The position numbers were made by a program, and so were the translations under genes. Shown here piece by piece: positions 1 to 7,311 of a stretch of 38,878 bases of DNA. Position 1 is the first letter of the stretch. Every line of letters begins with the position of its first letter. The notes beneath the pieces are model-generated. The model was not told the origin of the DNA. It was given only the letters and a program-made list of their open reading frames with translations, and made no database searches. The stretch is from Deltaproteobacteria bacterium. Lineage in GTDB: Bacteria; UBA10199; JADGCS01. The stretch spans positions 932 to 39,809 of the forward strand of contig JADGCS010000031.1 in the NCBI GenBank assembly GCA_015228875.1, read 5' to 3'.

Positions 1-2
1 GC

Positions 3-215
3 GCGTCAAAAAATATTTCGTCCGAGGGGATTGTCACCAATGCCGTCCCCACACTCGCCACAAACCCCAAACGTCTCCAAAATGTGGCGATTGACATCAC
101 TCTGCCGGAGGGTTTTCCCCCCGATAAAAAAGACGCGATCATCAAGGTGGCGCACGCCTGTCCGGTCCATCACACCCTGATGAACCCGCCAGAGATCGAT
201 ATTGATATCGTGTGA
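3..215 (+). CDS. OsmC-family protein, C-terminal part
   Basis: An open frame enters from the left edge and runs for 70 codons to a TGA. Its end (LPEGFP, then HACPVHHTLMNPPEIDIDIV) looks like the C-terminus of OsmC/YhfA-type peroxide-resistance proteins, in which the Cys of the CPVH segment is one of the two reactive thiols. The N-terminal half and the first conserved Cys lie outside the window, so the exact subfamily cannot be assigned. It is outside the sulfur pathway and probably marks sequence bordering the island. Confidence 0.75.
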   Translation, partial: ASKNISSEGIVTNAVPTLATNPKRLQNVAIDITLPEGFPPDKKDAIIKVAHACPVHHTLMNPPEIDIDIV

Positions 216-289
216 TGGCAGACGCGATCATCTCCGTGGTTGCCAGGAACCAGGACGCCACGGTGGTCACGAGGGGCACTCATTTTTAG
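215..289 (+). pseudogene. Remnant of a VapC-type PIN toxin (C-terminal 24 residues)
   Basis: Directly after the OsmC stop (TGATG overlap) a 24-codon frame reads MADAIISVVARNQDATVVTR then GTHF and stop. This resembles the C-terminal end of PIN-domain VapC toxins (a DAII..A segment, then TRD.HF). The first roughly 100 residues, including the first catalytic Asp, are missing, so it cannot be a working nuclease. Intergenic element A1 begins at the base after its TAG. It is most likely scar tissue of a deleted toxin-antitoxin locus. The match is by eye on a short peptide. Confidence 0.5.
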
Positions 290-376
290 AACCTTGGAAG
301 GTTTTTTCTACGCGTTTCGGCATCAATTTTTGCATGGTGTCCGCCCGCGTAGTATTTTTCGCTTTATGCGGGTTAT
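290..376 (+). repeat. Intergenic element copy A1 (module A)
   Basis: First copy of the mosaic intergenic family. It holds the dyad AACCTTGGAAGGTT followed by a T-run, a long stem CTACGCG/CGCGTAG enclosing GGCATC/GGTGTC, and a small CGC-TTTAT-GCG hairpin. It starts at the base after the TAG of the VapC remnant and ends 40 nt before the siroheme genes. Confidence 0.85.
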
Positions 377-416
377 GGGCTTGCGGAGGCTGTTCTAATT
401 TCGTAAAAGGTTTTTT

Positions 417-1100
417 ATGAAATACCTCCCTGTTCAACTTAACCTTAAAGACCGCAGGGTGCTTGTTGTGGGCGGCGGCAGGGTGGCCGAGAGAAAAATC
501 CAGACGCTTCTTGAGTACACAGACACGCTTACGGTGGTGGCCCCTGAGGTGACTGACGGTATTAATGCGCTGGTGGCTGGTGGGCGGTTATGTCATCACA
601 AAAGAAAATTTAAGAAAAGCGATCTCACAGGGATTGATTGCGTCTTCACAACGGTAGACGATCCCACAGTCAGCCGTTTTGTTTACACCGAGTCAAAGGC
701 ACTCAACATCCTCGTGAACACGGCGGATGTCCCCGCACTCTGCGATTTTATTCTGCCTGCCACGGTGAGACGGGGTGATTTATCAATCAGCGTATCCACA
801 AACGGTGTGTGTCCTGCGGTGGCGAGAAGGTTAAGGGAAAAACTGGCTGATCAGTATTCGCAAGAGTATGCCGTCCTTGTTGCGTTGATGGGCGAGATCA
901 GGGCGGCCGCGATCCAAAACCGCAAAACAGACCAGGACATCGCGCAGCAACTCCACGGGTTTCTGGAAGAGCTTGCACCACTCCTGACATGGATCAAACA
1001 AAAAGACCCGGGACCGATTTGCCAACGCATTGCACGTTTTTTTGACTTTGAGATCGACGTTGCGTTAGTTCTCGCGCGCACCGGAGGGCATGAAGCATGA
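417..1100 (+). CDS. Precorrin-2 dehydrogenase (siroheme synthase N-terminal type)
   Basis: A 227-residue cytosolic protein that should oxidise precorrin-2 to sirohydrochlorin with NAD+, the step before iron insertion to make siroheme. It has the CysG-N/Met8-type Rossmann motif VLVVGGGRVAERKI at residues 15-28 and the family segments VFTTVDDP, VNTADVP and FILPATVRRGDLSISVSTNG. Length fits the stand-alone enzyme. The ATG at 417 is preceded by AAAAGG and overlaps the next gene by ATGA, so the two are translationally coupled. Siroheme is the prosthetic group of DsrAB, which explains its place beside the sulfur genes. Whether it also acts as ferrochelatase cannot be seen. Confidence 0.92.
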   Translation: MKYLPVQLNLKDRRVLVVGGGRVAERKIQTLLEYTDTLTVVAPEVTDGINALVAGGRLCHHKRKFKKSDLTGIDCVFTTVDDPTVSRFVYTESKALNILVNTADVPALCDFILPATVRRGDLSISVSTNGVCPAVARRLREKLADQYSQEYAVLVALMGEIRAAAIQNRKTDQDIAQQLHGFLEELAPLLTWIKQKDPGPICQRIARFFDFEIDVALVLARTGGHEA

Positions 1101-1870
1101 AAACAAAACAGGGAAGAGTCTATCTCATTGGCGCGGGCCCCGGTGATCCGGGTCTTTTCACACTCAAGGGCGTCGAGGCCCTTGGGGTGTCCGATATCGT
1201 TGTGTACGATTACCTTGTGAACGACGAGATTCTTAAACACGCAAACCCGCAAGCCGAAAAAATCTATGTCGGCAAGAAGGCCAATCATCATGTGATGCGG
1301 CAAGAAGAAATCAACGCCTTGATCGTTAAGCGCGCCAAAGACGGTGCGGTGGTGGCCAGGCTTAAAGGCGGTGATCCCTTTGTGCTCGGGCGCGGCGGCG
1401 AAGAGGCCGAGGAACTCTGTGCCCACGGCATCCCGTTCGAAATTATCCCCGGGATCACCTCGGCCATTGCGGTGCCGGCTTATGCGGGGATACCCGTCAC
1501 ACACCGAAACATCTCGTCAAGTGTGACCATTGTGACGGGGCATCGTTCCTCAAACGAGCTCAACGACACCATCAACTGGGAGGGGCTTGCCAAAAACCGC
1601 GGGACACTGGTTTTTTTGATGGGGGTCACCAATCTGCCCATGATCACGGGGCAACTGATCAGCAACGGCAAGGACCCAAAGACACCAGTCGCGTTGATCT
1701 CGTGGGGTTGTTACAAGAAACAAAGGACAGTCATCACATCGTTAGCCGAGGCAGTAAGCACGGCAGCAGAAAGTGCTGTTGAGCCACCCACGGTGATTGT
1801 GGTTGGTGACGTGGTCAAGCTTTCAAAAAAACTCGGGGCGTGGTTTGTGGGTCCTCAAAACGTCGGATAA
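1097..1870 (+). CDS. cobA: Uroporphyrinogen-III C-methyltransferase
   Basis: A 257-residue SUMT enzyme that methylates uroporphyrinogen III twice with S-adenosylmethionine to give precorrin-2. Family signatures are clear: VYLIGAGPGDPGLFTLKG near the N-terminus, ARLKGGDPFVLGRGGEEAEE in the SAM-binding region, and PGITSAIAVPAYAGIPVTHR. It overlaps the precorrin-2 dehydrogenase gene by 4 nt, so together they supply two consecutive steps to siroheme. Length and motifs are normal. It is distinct from the fused CysG of enterobacteria because the two activities are separate proteins here. Confidence 0.95.
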   Translation: MKTKQGRVYLIGAGPGDPGLFTLKGVEALGVSDIVVYDYLVNDEILKHANPQAEKIYVGKKANHHVMRQEEINALIVKRAKDGAVVARLKGGDPFVLGRGGEEAEELCAHGIPFEIIPGITSAIAVPAYAGIPVTHRNISSSVTIVTGHRSSNELNDTINWEGLAKNRGTLVFLMGVTNLPMITGQLISNGKDPKTPVALISWGCYKKQRTVITSLAEAVSTAAESAVEPPTVIVVGDVVKLSKKLGAWFVGPQNVG

Positions 1871-1894
1871 TTCAATATCCGAGTTTCAAATCTG

Positions 1895-1975
1895 AATTTC
1901 AAAGTCGACAGAGCGCGGGTGCATTCCTTGCATGACAGCGGAACTCAACCGCATCAAATTCAAGTGAGTAACATG
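1895..1975 (+). repeat. Intergenic element copy B1 (module B alone)
   Basis: Stand-alone B module after the siroheme genes. It begins AATTTCAAAGTCGACAGAGC, carries the internal pair TTCC (1924-1927) / GGAA (1940-1943) inside a GCGG/CCGC stem, and ends in a decayed version of the terminal hairpin that other copies have as CAAGTTAGTAACTTG. The next gene, aprB, starts about 370 nt downstream. Confidence 0.8.
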
Positions 1976-2347
1976 TTCAAATAAAAATGATATTGATCAC
2001 ATCAACCGCTGGATTTTCTCATGATGGGTTTCAATTCCTTGAAATGATAATAAAAAAACTCTACCACAGATTCTTTTCGAGATTTACATTTTTATTGATA
2101 AATATTGACATAGTTTAGAGATAGACTATTACACCACCAGTTTAATGCTTCATTTTTTCTATTCTAGGGTCTGCCGCAGATAGCTGTTAAACGCACTAAC
2201 GTGCTGGAAAATGAAGACTAACAGATCATCGATGAGGGGATGGAGCTTAAAATCAACTAATATTAATCTCAATTAATATTACAGAACCTTAGCCGCAACA
2301 ACCGTGGTTAACTGGTTAGTGTTTACAATCAAAAGGAGGATAAACAT
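1976..2347 (+). promoter_or_regulatory. aprBA leader and candidate promoter
   Basis: A 370-nt AT-rich stretch without a gene. TTGACA at 2105-2110 and TATTAC at 2127-2132, 16 nt apart, make a reasonable sigma-70-type promoter. An inverted repeat TTGAT-CAC-ATCAA (1993-2005) lies upstream. Downstream of the promoter the leader can form CTGTTA/TAACAG enclosing GCAC-TAAC-GTGC (about 2183-2225), then a 9-bp AT dyad TAATATTAA/TTAATATTA (2258-2281). A strong ribosome site AAAAGGAGG (about 2332-2340) precedes the aprB ATG. The elements are read directly; their roles are inferred. Confidence 0.45.
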
Positions 2348-2788
2348 ATGCCGAGCTATGTGAACAGGGAAAAATGCGATGGTTGCAAAGCATTGGACAA
2401 GACCGCTTGCCAACACATATGCCCTAATGATTTGATGGTTCTCAATAAAGAGATCAACAAAGCATACAACAGGGACCCATCTATGTGCTGGGAATGCTAC
2501 AATTGTGTCAAGATTTGCCAACCACAGGCAGTTGAAGTCAGAGGTTATGCAGATTTCGCACCACTTGGTGGTTCGTGCACACCTCTCAGAAGCACCGATT
2601 CAATCATGTGGACCATCAAGTTCCGCAACAAACAGATTAAACGTTTTAAATTCCCAATTCGTTCCACAGCAGAAGGTTCTGCAGTGCCGAATGGCGGGTT
2701 TGAGACTCACGGCGATCTTAACAACCACCTTATGTCTTGCGATCCGCAGGCAAGTGGTCTTAAAGAACTGGCAACTATTAAAAATTAA
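2348..2788 (+). CDS. aprB: Adenylylsulfate (APS) reductase beta subunit
   Basis: A 146-residue ferredoxin-like subunit that carries electrons through two [4Fe-4S] clusters to the FAD of AprA for reduction of APS to sulfite and AMP. Cluster cysteines are visible at 10, 13, 21 and 25 and at 47, 50, 53 and 57. The family-specific stretch YADFAPLGGSCTPLRSTDSI and the long C-terminal tail that wraps AprA follow. Length is close to known AprB. It has a strong Shine-Dalgarno sequence (AAAAGGAGG). Its stop codon abuts an A+C intergenic element, so aprA starts 145 nt later, much further than in usual aprBA operons. Confidence 0.97.
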   Translation: MPSYVNREKCDGCKALDKTACQHICPNDLMVLNKEINKAYNRDPSMCWECYNCVKICQPQAVEVRGYADFAPLGGSCTPLRSTDSIMWTIKFRNKQIKRFKFPIRSTAEGSAVPNGGFETHGDLNNHLMSCDPQASGLKELATIKN

Positions 2789-2917
2789 AACCCGCGAGGT
2801 TTTATTCTGTGCGTTTCGGCATAAGTGATTTACGGGTGCCAAACCGCGCGGGATCTGGCGCATGGCGCCGAACATGAAATCTTTCATGTTTGATCGCAAT
2901 GCATTCCGCATTTTGCG
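2787..2917 (+). repeat. Intergenic element copy A3 (modules A+C), between aprB and aprA
   Basis: A diverged A+C copy that starts in the aprB stop codon. Its stems are kept although the bases differ from the other copies: AAAACC/GGTTTT with a new loop, CTGTGCG/CGCGCGG (G-U pairs) in place of CTACGCG/CGCGTAG, and GGCAT/GTGCC in place of GGCATC/GGTGTC. Module C follows with GGCGC-ATG-GCGCC, AACATGAA-ATCT-TTCATGTT and CCGC-ATTTT-GCGG. The aprA ribosome site lies just past its end. Confidence 0.8.
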
Positions 2918-2933
2918 GGAGAGGAGATACATC

Positions 2934-4808
2934 ATGCCAAATTTTCAAACTGTAGAAATCACCACCGATGTATTGATACTCGGTGGAGGAATGGGCTCTT
3001 GCGGAGCCGCAGTTGAAGCCGCTTATTGGGCTAAGAAAAACAATTTAAAAGTCACATTGGTAGACAAGGCCGCGATCGACAGAAGCGGTGCTGTTGCCAT
3101 GGGACTTTCAGCAATTAACCAGTACGTTGGTCTTAAAGACGGTCAGAACACGTTAGAAGACTACATTCGCTATGTGCGCAACGACCTCATGGGCATTACC
3201 CGTGAAGACCTCGTCGCCAACATCGCGCGTAACGTCGACGCCAGTGTTCATCTTTTCGAAAAATGGGGCCTCCCCATTTGGAAGGATGAAAAGGGCGGGT
3301 ACGTTCACGAAGGCCGCTGGCAGCTCATGATCAACGGTGAATCCTACAAGGTCATCGTTGCCGAAGCTGCAAAAAATGCACTCGGTATGGAAAACATTCA
3401 CGAGCGTATTTTTATTGTCGAGCCTCTCATGGATGGCGACCGCTGCGCTGGTGCTGTCGGTTTTAGCGTCCGCGAAAACAAATTCTACGTTTTCAAATCA
3501 AAAGTGACCCTCATGGCCATGGGCGGTGCGGTTCACGTTTTCAAACCCCGTTCAAGCGGTGAAGGCCTCGGCCGTGCATGGTACCCACCATGGAATTCCG
3601 GTTCAAGCGCCTACTTTACATTAAGGGCTGGTGCCGAAATGACCTGTCAAGAAGTCAGGTTCATCCCCGTCCGTTTCAAAGACGCGTACGGTCCAGTCGG
3701 TGCCTGGTTCCTGTTGTTCAAAGCACGGGCCACAAACGGTCTTGGTGAAAACTACATGGAAACCCGCAAGGGCGAACTCGAAAACTGGGTTCCCTATGGC
3801 AGGGTCAAACCGGTTCCTGCAAACTTAAGAAACTACCTGATGATGCTCGATGTCATGGACGGTAAAGGTCCCATCTTCATGAGAACCGAAGAGGCCATTC
3901 AAAACCTGTCCAAGCTGGTGCCGGACGAAAAAGAGCGCAAAAAGAAACTCAAAGAACTCGAGTCCGAGGCATGGGAAGACTTTCTCGACATGACCATCTC
4001 TCAGGCACTCCTTTGGGCCTGCACAGACGTGCAACCCGAAGAAAAGAGTTCCGAGATTGCCGCTGCAGAGCCCTATTTTATTGGTTCGCACTCAGGCGCC
4101 TCTGGTGCATGGGTCAGCGGTCCAGAAGACCTCGCTCCAAAAGATTACTTCTGGGGCTATGCCAACATGTCAACGGTCAAGGGACTTTTCTGCGCTGGTG
4201 ATGCCTCTGGTGCCTCCAGCCACAAGTTCTCATCGGGCAGTCATGCCGAAGGCCGTATCATGGGTAAGGCAGGGGTCAAGTTCTGCGTCGAAAACAGCAC
4301 ACAGCCCAAGGTCGATGCGGGTCAGGTTGAGGCGCTCAAGGCCGAAATCCTTGCTCCAATGGAACTGTTCGAAAAACACAAAAACGAAACAACAGATCCA
4401 GACATCAACCCCAACTACATCAGGCCTAAAATGTTCATGTTCCGTCTGCAGAAAATCATGGATGAGTACGCAGGTGGTGTGACATCCCAGTTCAAGACCA
4501 GCAAACCCAATCTCGAAAAAGCATTGGATCTTTTATCCGTGCTTAGAGAAGATTCCAAAAAGCTGGCCGCAGAAGATCTGCACGAACTCATGCGCTGTTG
4601 GGAAAACGTACAGCGTATGTGGCAGGCCGAAGCTCACGTCAGGACCATCCTGTTCCGCGAAGAAACACGTTGGCCCGGGTATTATTTCCGTACAGATACC
4701 CCCAAGATGGACGAGAGCAACTGGAAAGTATTTGCCAACTGCAAGTACGATCCAAAATCAGGTAATTGGGAAATGATGAAGCGCCCAATTCACCGTCTCT
4801 GCGAATAG
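2934..4808 (+). CDS. aprA: Adenylylsulfate (APS) reductase alpha subunit
   Basis: A 624-residue FAD-containing catalytic subunit that reduces APS to sulfite plus AMP in the cytoplasm. The N-terminal dinucleotide fold VLILGGGMGSCGAAVEAAYW (residues 13-32) binds FAD. Family segments such as DRSGAVAMGLSAINQY and the C-terminal ETRWPGYYFRTDTPKMDESN region are typical. I chose the ATG at 2934, preceded by GAGGAG, over an upstream ATG at 2862, because the extra 24 residues are encoded by the intergenic element. It is followed by a strong terminator, so aprBA probably forms its own transcript unit. Electrons should come from QmoABC encoded downstream. Confidence 0.97.
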   Translation: MPNFQTVEITTDVLILGGGMGSCGAAVEAAYWAKKNNLKVTLVDKAAIDRSGAVAMGLSAINQYVGLKDGQNTLEDYIRYVRNDLMGITREDLVANIARNVDASVHLFEKWGLPIWKDEKGGYVHEGRWQLMINGESYKVIVAEAAKNALGMENIHERIFIVEPLMDGDRCAGAVGFSVRENKFYVFKSKVTLMAMGGAVHVFKPRSSGEGLGRAWYPPWNSGSSAYFTLRAGAEMTCQEVRFIPVRFKDAYGPVGAWFLLFKARATNGLGENYMETRKGELENWVPYGRVKPVPANLRNYLMMLDVMDGKGPIFMRTEEAIQNLSKLVPDEKERKKKLKELESEAWEDFLDMTISQALLWACTDVQPEEKSSEIAAAEPYFIGSHSGASGAWVSGPEDLAPKDYFWGYANMSTVKGLFCAGDASGASSHKFSSGSHAEGRIMGKAGVKFCVENSTQPKVDAGQVEALKAEILAPMELFEKHKNETTDPDINPNYIRPKMFMFRLQKIMDEYAGGVTSQFKTSKPNLEKALDLLSVLREDSKKLAAEDLHELMRCWENVQRMWQAEAHVRTILFREETRWPGYYFRTDTPKMDESNWKVFANCKYDPKSGNWEMMKRPIHRLCE

Positions 4809-4820
4809 TCCAAATCATTT

Positions 4821-4855
4821 ATTCCCCGGGCACGTTGTGCCCGGGGAATTTTTTT
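4821..4855 (+). terminator. Rho-independent terminator after aprA
   Basis: A perfect 13-bp stem, ATTCCCCGGGCAC / GTGCCCGGGGAAT with a GTT loop, is followed by seven T. It lies 12 nt after the aprA stop and is the clearest terminator in the window. Confidence 0.95.
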
Positions 4856-4944
4856 CACAAAAATTGTGTGGTCATGAGGATGAGTTTTTTATAGACGCTG
4901 CCTGGGTGTCGGTTAACGCACCGGGTGAGTTGTTTAATGTATAG

Positions 4945-5161
4945 AACCTTGGAAGGTTTTTTCTACGCGTTTCGGCATCAATTTTTGCATGGTGTCCGCC
5001 CGCGTAGTATCTGGCGCATAGCGCCAAACATGAAACCCTTCATGTTTGATCGCAATGCACTCCGCTTTATGCGGGTTATGAATTTCAAAGTTGACAGAGC
5101 GCGGGTGCGTACCTCGCATGACGAGGAAACTCAACCGCGTCAAAGTCAAGTTAGTAACTTG
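4945..5161 (+). repeat. Full-length intergenic element copy A2 (modules A+C+B)
   Basis: The only complete copy. Module A (4945-5010) has AACCTTGGAAGGTT with a T-run and CTACGCG/CGCGTAG. Module C (5011-5075) has GGCGC-ATA-GCGCC, AACATGAA-ACCC-TTCATGTT and CCGC-TTTAT-GCGG. Module B (5081-5161) has CCTCG/CGAGG inside CGCGG/CCGCG and ends with CAAGTT-AGT-AACTTG. The YkgJ-family start codon lies 22 nt beyond, so the element forms most of that gene's leader. Confidence 0.85.
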
Positions 5162-5182
5162 TCAACCCAGAAGAAATACATC

Positions 5183-5992
5183 ATGGAAAAATTTAAACAG
5201 CTGAGTGCAAAAAGTTCTTTTTGTTTCTCGTGTGAAAAAGGGATCGCCTGTTATAACAAATGCTGCGGCGATATTAATATCTTCTTAACGCCTTACGATG
5301 TCTTGAGAATGCAAAAGCATCTGGGTGTTTCATCCGATGAGTTTCTCTCAAAATATTGCATCCAGCCCTTTACCAAAGAGCAGAAACTACCGGTTGTTCT
5401 TCTTAAAATGCAGGATACGGCAGAAAAAGAATGTCCGTTTGTTCGAGAAGAGGGGTGTTCCATTTACGCGGATCGTCCCTGGTCATGTCGTATGTATCCC
5501 ATAGGGCTTGCCTCGCAAAAAGTGCGATCAGAGGACACGGGCGGCGAGGAGTTTTATTTTTTACAAGAAGACGCGTTTTGTCAGGGGCATGCCACAAAAA
5601 AAGAATGGAACGTCGGGGCATGGGTCGAAGATCAGGGGGCCTTGCTTTACGAAAAGTTCAGCAGCCTGTATCGCGAGATTATCCTTCACTCCTATTTTAA
5701 AAAAGGCAAAGATTTAGGTCCCAAAAAGATGGACATGTTTCACATGGTTTTTTATAAGCTCGACACTTTCAGAGAATTTATTTTTGAAAGTTCCTTTTTA
5801 AAAAGGTTTGAGGTCGACGATAAGACACTTGATGCCATCAAAACCGACGATTTCAAGCTGATGAGGTTTGGGGTTGACTGGCTTAAGTTCAGCTTGTTTG
5901 GTGAAGACACCATGACGATAAGGGGCGAGATCAAAGAAAAAATCTTAGGAGAACTCAACGAAGAGAGCTCAAAGGACAGTCCTCAGCCGTGA
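5183..5992 (+). CDS. YkgJ-family cysteine-cluster (metal-chelating) protein
   Basis: A 269-residue cytosolic protein with the YkgJ/UPF0153 cysteine pattern: CFSCEKGIACYNKCC near residues 16-30 and CPFVREEGCSIYADRPWSCR near 83-102, then the usual RMYPIG. The family is thought to bind Zn or an Fe-S cluster; no biochemical role is assigned. The C-terminal half looks helical and has no domain I recognise. I start it at ATG 5183 because the 86 upstream codons of open frame are encoded by the intergenic element. It sits between aprBA and qmoABC and may help mature a metal centre there, which is inference only. Confidence 0.85.
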   Translation: MEKFKQLSAKSSFCFSCEKGIACYNKCCGDINIFLTPYDVLRMQKHLGVSSDEFLSKYCIQPFTKEQKLPVVLLKMQDTAEKECPFVREEGCSIYADRPWSCRMYPIGLASQKVRSEDTGGEEFYFLQEDAFCQGHATKKEWNVGAWVEDQGALLYEKFSSLYREIILHSYFKKGKDLGPKKMDMFHMVFYKLDTFREFIFESSFLKRFEVDDKTLDAIKTDDFKLMRFGVDWLKFSLFGEDTMTIRGEIKEKILGELNEESSKDSPQP

Positions 5993-6057
5993 GCTGCGGC
6001 GGGGGATAGATGGCGGGGTAGATGGCTGCGAGGCTGATGGCCGAGAGGTGAGAAAAT

Positions 6058-7311
6058 ATGAACATAAAAAAAGGTGAGTTTGTGGTGGTGGGTGGTGGTA
6101 TCAGCGGGATTGCGGCGGCCGTTGAGATTGCCGAGTTTGGGAACAAAGTGACGCTCATTGAAAAAGAGGCCTCCCTCGGGGGCAGGGTATCCAAGATGAG
6201 CCTGTATTTTCCAAAGCTCTGCCCTCCTTATTGCGGTCTAGAAATTTATTTTAAAAGGATCAGATCCAATCCCAATATTCAAATCATGACATTATCCGAG
6301 GTGGCAAACATCTCTGGCACGCCTGGCAATTTTACCGTCACTGTCAGACAGTCCCCGCGCTACGTCAACGCCAAATGCACAGGTTGCAACGATTGCGTGT
6401 CTGCCTGCCCTGTAGAAAGACCCAGTGATTTTGACTACAGTCTCAGCAAGACAAAGGCTGTGTATCTTCCGCATGAGCTTTCGTTTCCTTACAGGTATGT
6501 CATCGATGACAAGACCTGCCCTGGTGCCGAGTGTGGCAAGTGTATTCTGGCTTGTAAATACGATGCCATCGATCTTGGCATGAAGGCCGAAAGTGTCGAA
6601 CTTAAGGCCGATGCGGTTATTGTGGCCACAGGATGGAAACCCTACGATGCTCAAAAGTTAACCAACCTCAACTACGGCAAGATGAGCAACCTCATCACCA
6701 ATGTCATGATGGAAAGGCTTGCGGCCCCCAATGGCCCAACAAAAGGCGAGATCCTGCGTCCTTCTGACAACAAAAAGGTTGAGAGGGTGGCCTTTGTTCA
6801 ATGTGCGGGATCACGCGACGAGAACCACCTGCCTTATTGTTCGGCTGTCTGCTGTACGGCATCGCTTAAGCAGGTGAGCTACGTCAAAGAATTCAACAAA
6901 GAGGCGCAAGTCTCCGTCTTTTACATCGACCTGCGAGTGATGGGCCGCAACGAAGACTTTCTCACCAAGATTAAACAGCATGACGGGCTTAAGTTTGTAA
7001 AAGGCAAGGTGGCGCGCATCACGGAAGACCCCGACACGAAGGATGTATGGGTCGAGGCCGAAGACATCCTTTCCGGCGCAAAACATCGTGAGCGTTTTGA
7101 TATGGCGGTATTGGCTACCGGGATAGAGCCATCGTTAAGCGGTGAAAAGACATGCCTTGGCGAGCAGGACAAATACGGTTTTTTTGGTTCCGGCAAGGAC
7201 GGCATTTTTCACATCGGGTGCTGCCACACGCCCTCTGACGTCAGTGCGTGCGTCAAGTTGGCAAATGGTGCGGTTTTAAAGGCAATGCAATGTGTGGGAG
7301 GAAGGGCGTAA
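6058..7311 (+). CDS. qmoA: Quinone-interacting membrane-bound oxidoreductase subunit A
   Basis: A 417-residue HdrA-like flavoprotein of the QmoABC complex, which passes menaquinol electrons to AprBA. FAD motif VVVGGGISGIAAAVEIAEFG is at 9-28. A ferredoxin insert has C107, C110, C113 and C117 (CTGCNDCVSACP) and C154, C159, C162 and C166. The HdrA-type segment QCAGSRDENHLPYCSAVCC follows. ATG 6058 is preceded by GAGAGGTGAG. Its TAA shares one base with the qmoB ATG, so the two are coupled. It is the smaller of the two HdrA paralogues here, as expected for QmoA. Confidence 0.95.
   Translation: MNIKKGEFVVVGGGISGIAAAVEIAEFGNKVTLIEKEASLGGRVSKMSLYFPKLCPPYCGLEIYFKRIRSNPNIQIMTLSEVANISGTPGNFTVTVRQSPRYVNAKCTGCNDCVSACPVERPSDFDYSLSKTKAVYLPHELSFPYRYVIDDKTCPGAECGKCILACKYDAIDLGMKAESVELKADAVIVATGWKPYDAQKLTNLNYGKMSNLITNVMMERLAAPNGPTKGEILRPSDNKKVERVAFVQCAGSRDENHLPYCSAVCCTASLKQVSYVKEFNKEAQVSVFYIDLRVMGRNEDFLTKIKQHDGLKFVKGKVARITEDPDTKDVWVEAEDILSGAKHRERFDMAVLATGIEPSLSGEKTCLGEQDKYGFFGSGKDGIFHIGCCHTPSDVSACVKLANGAVLKAMQCVGGRA

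Noticed and set aside
202..420. Open frame of 72 codons before the siroheme genes
   Set aside because: It runs through intergenic element A1 and has no ribosome site or domain.
851..1504. A 217-codon open frame on the minus strand
   Set aside because: It lies fully opposite the siroheme genes, whose motifs are clear; it has no recognisable domain.
5086..5119. TTGACA in module B as a general promoter
   Set aside because: The hexamer is not kept: it is TCGACA at 1895 and TTGATT at 12424, and no -10 box is shared. The stems are better conserved.
4945..5161. Integron attC site as an explanation for the elements
   Set aside because: No GTTRRRY/RYYYAAC core pair bounds the copies, and the operons between them are not single-gene cassettes; no integrase is present.
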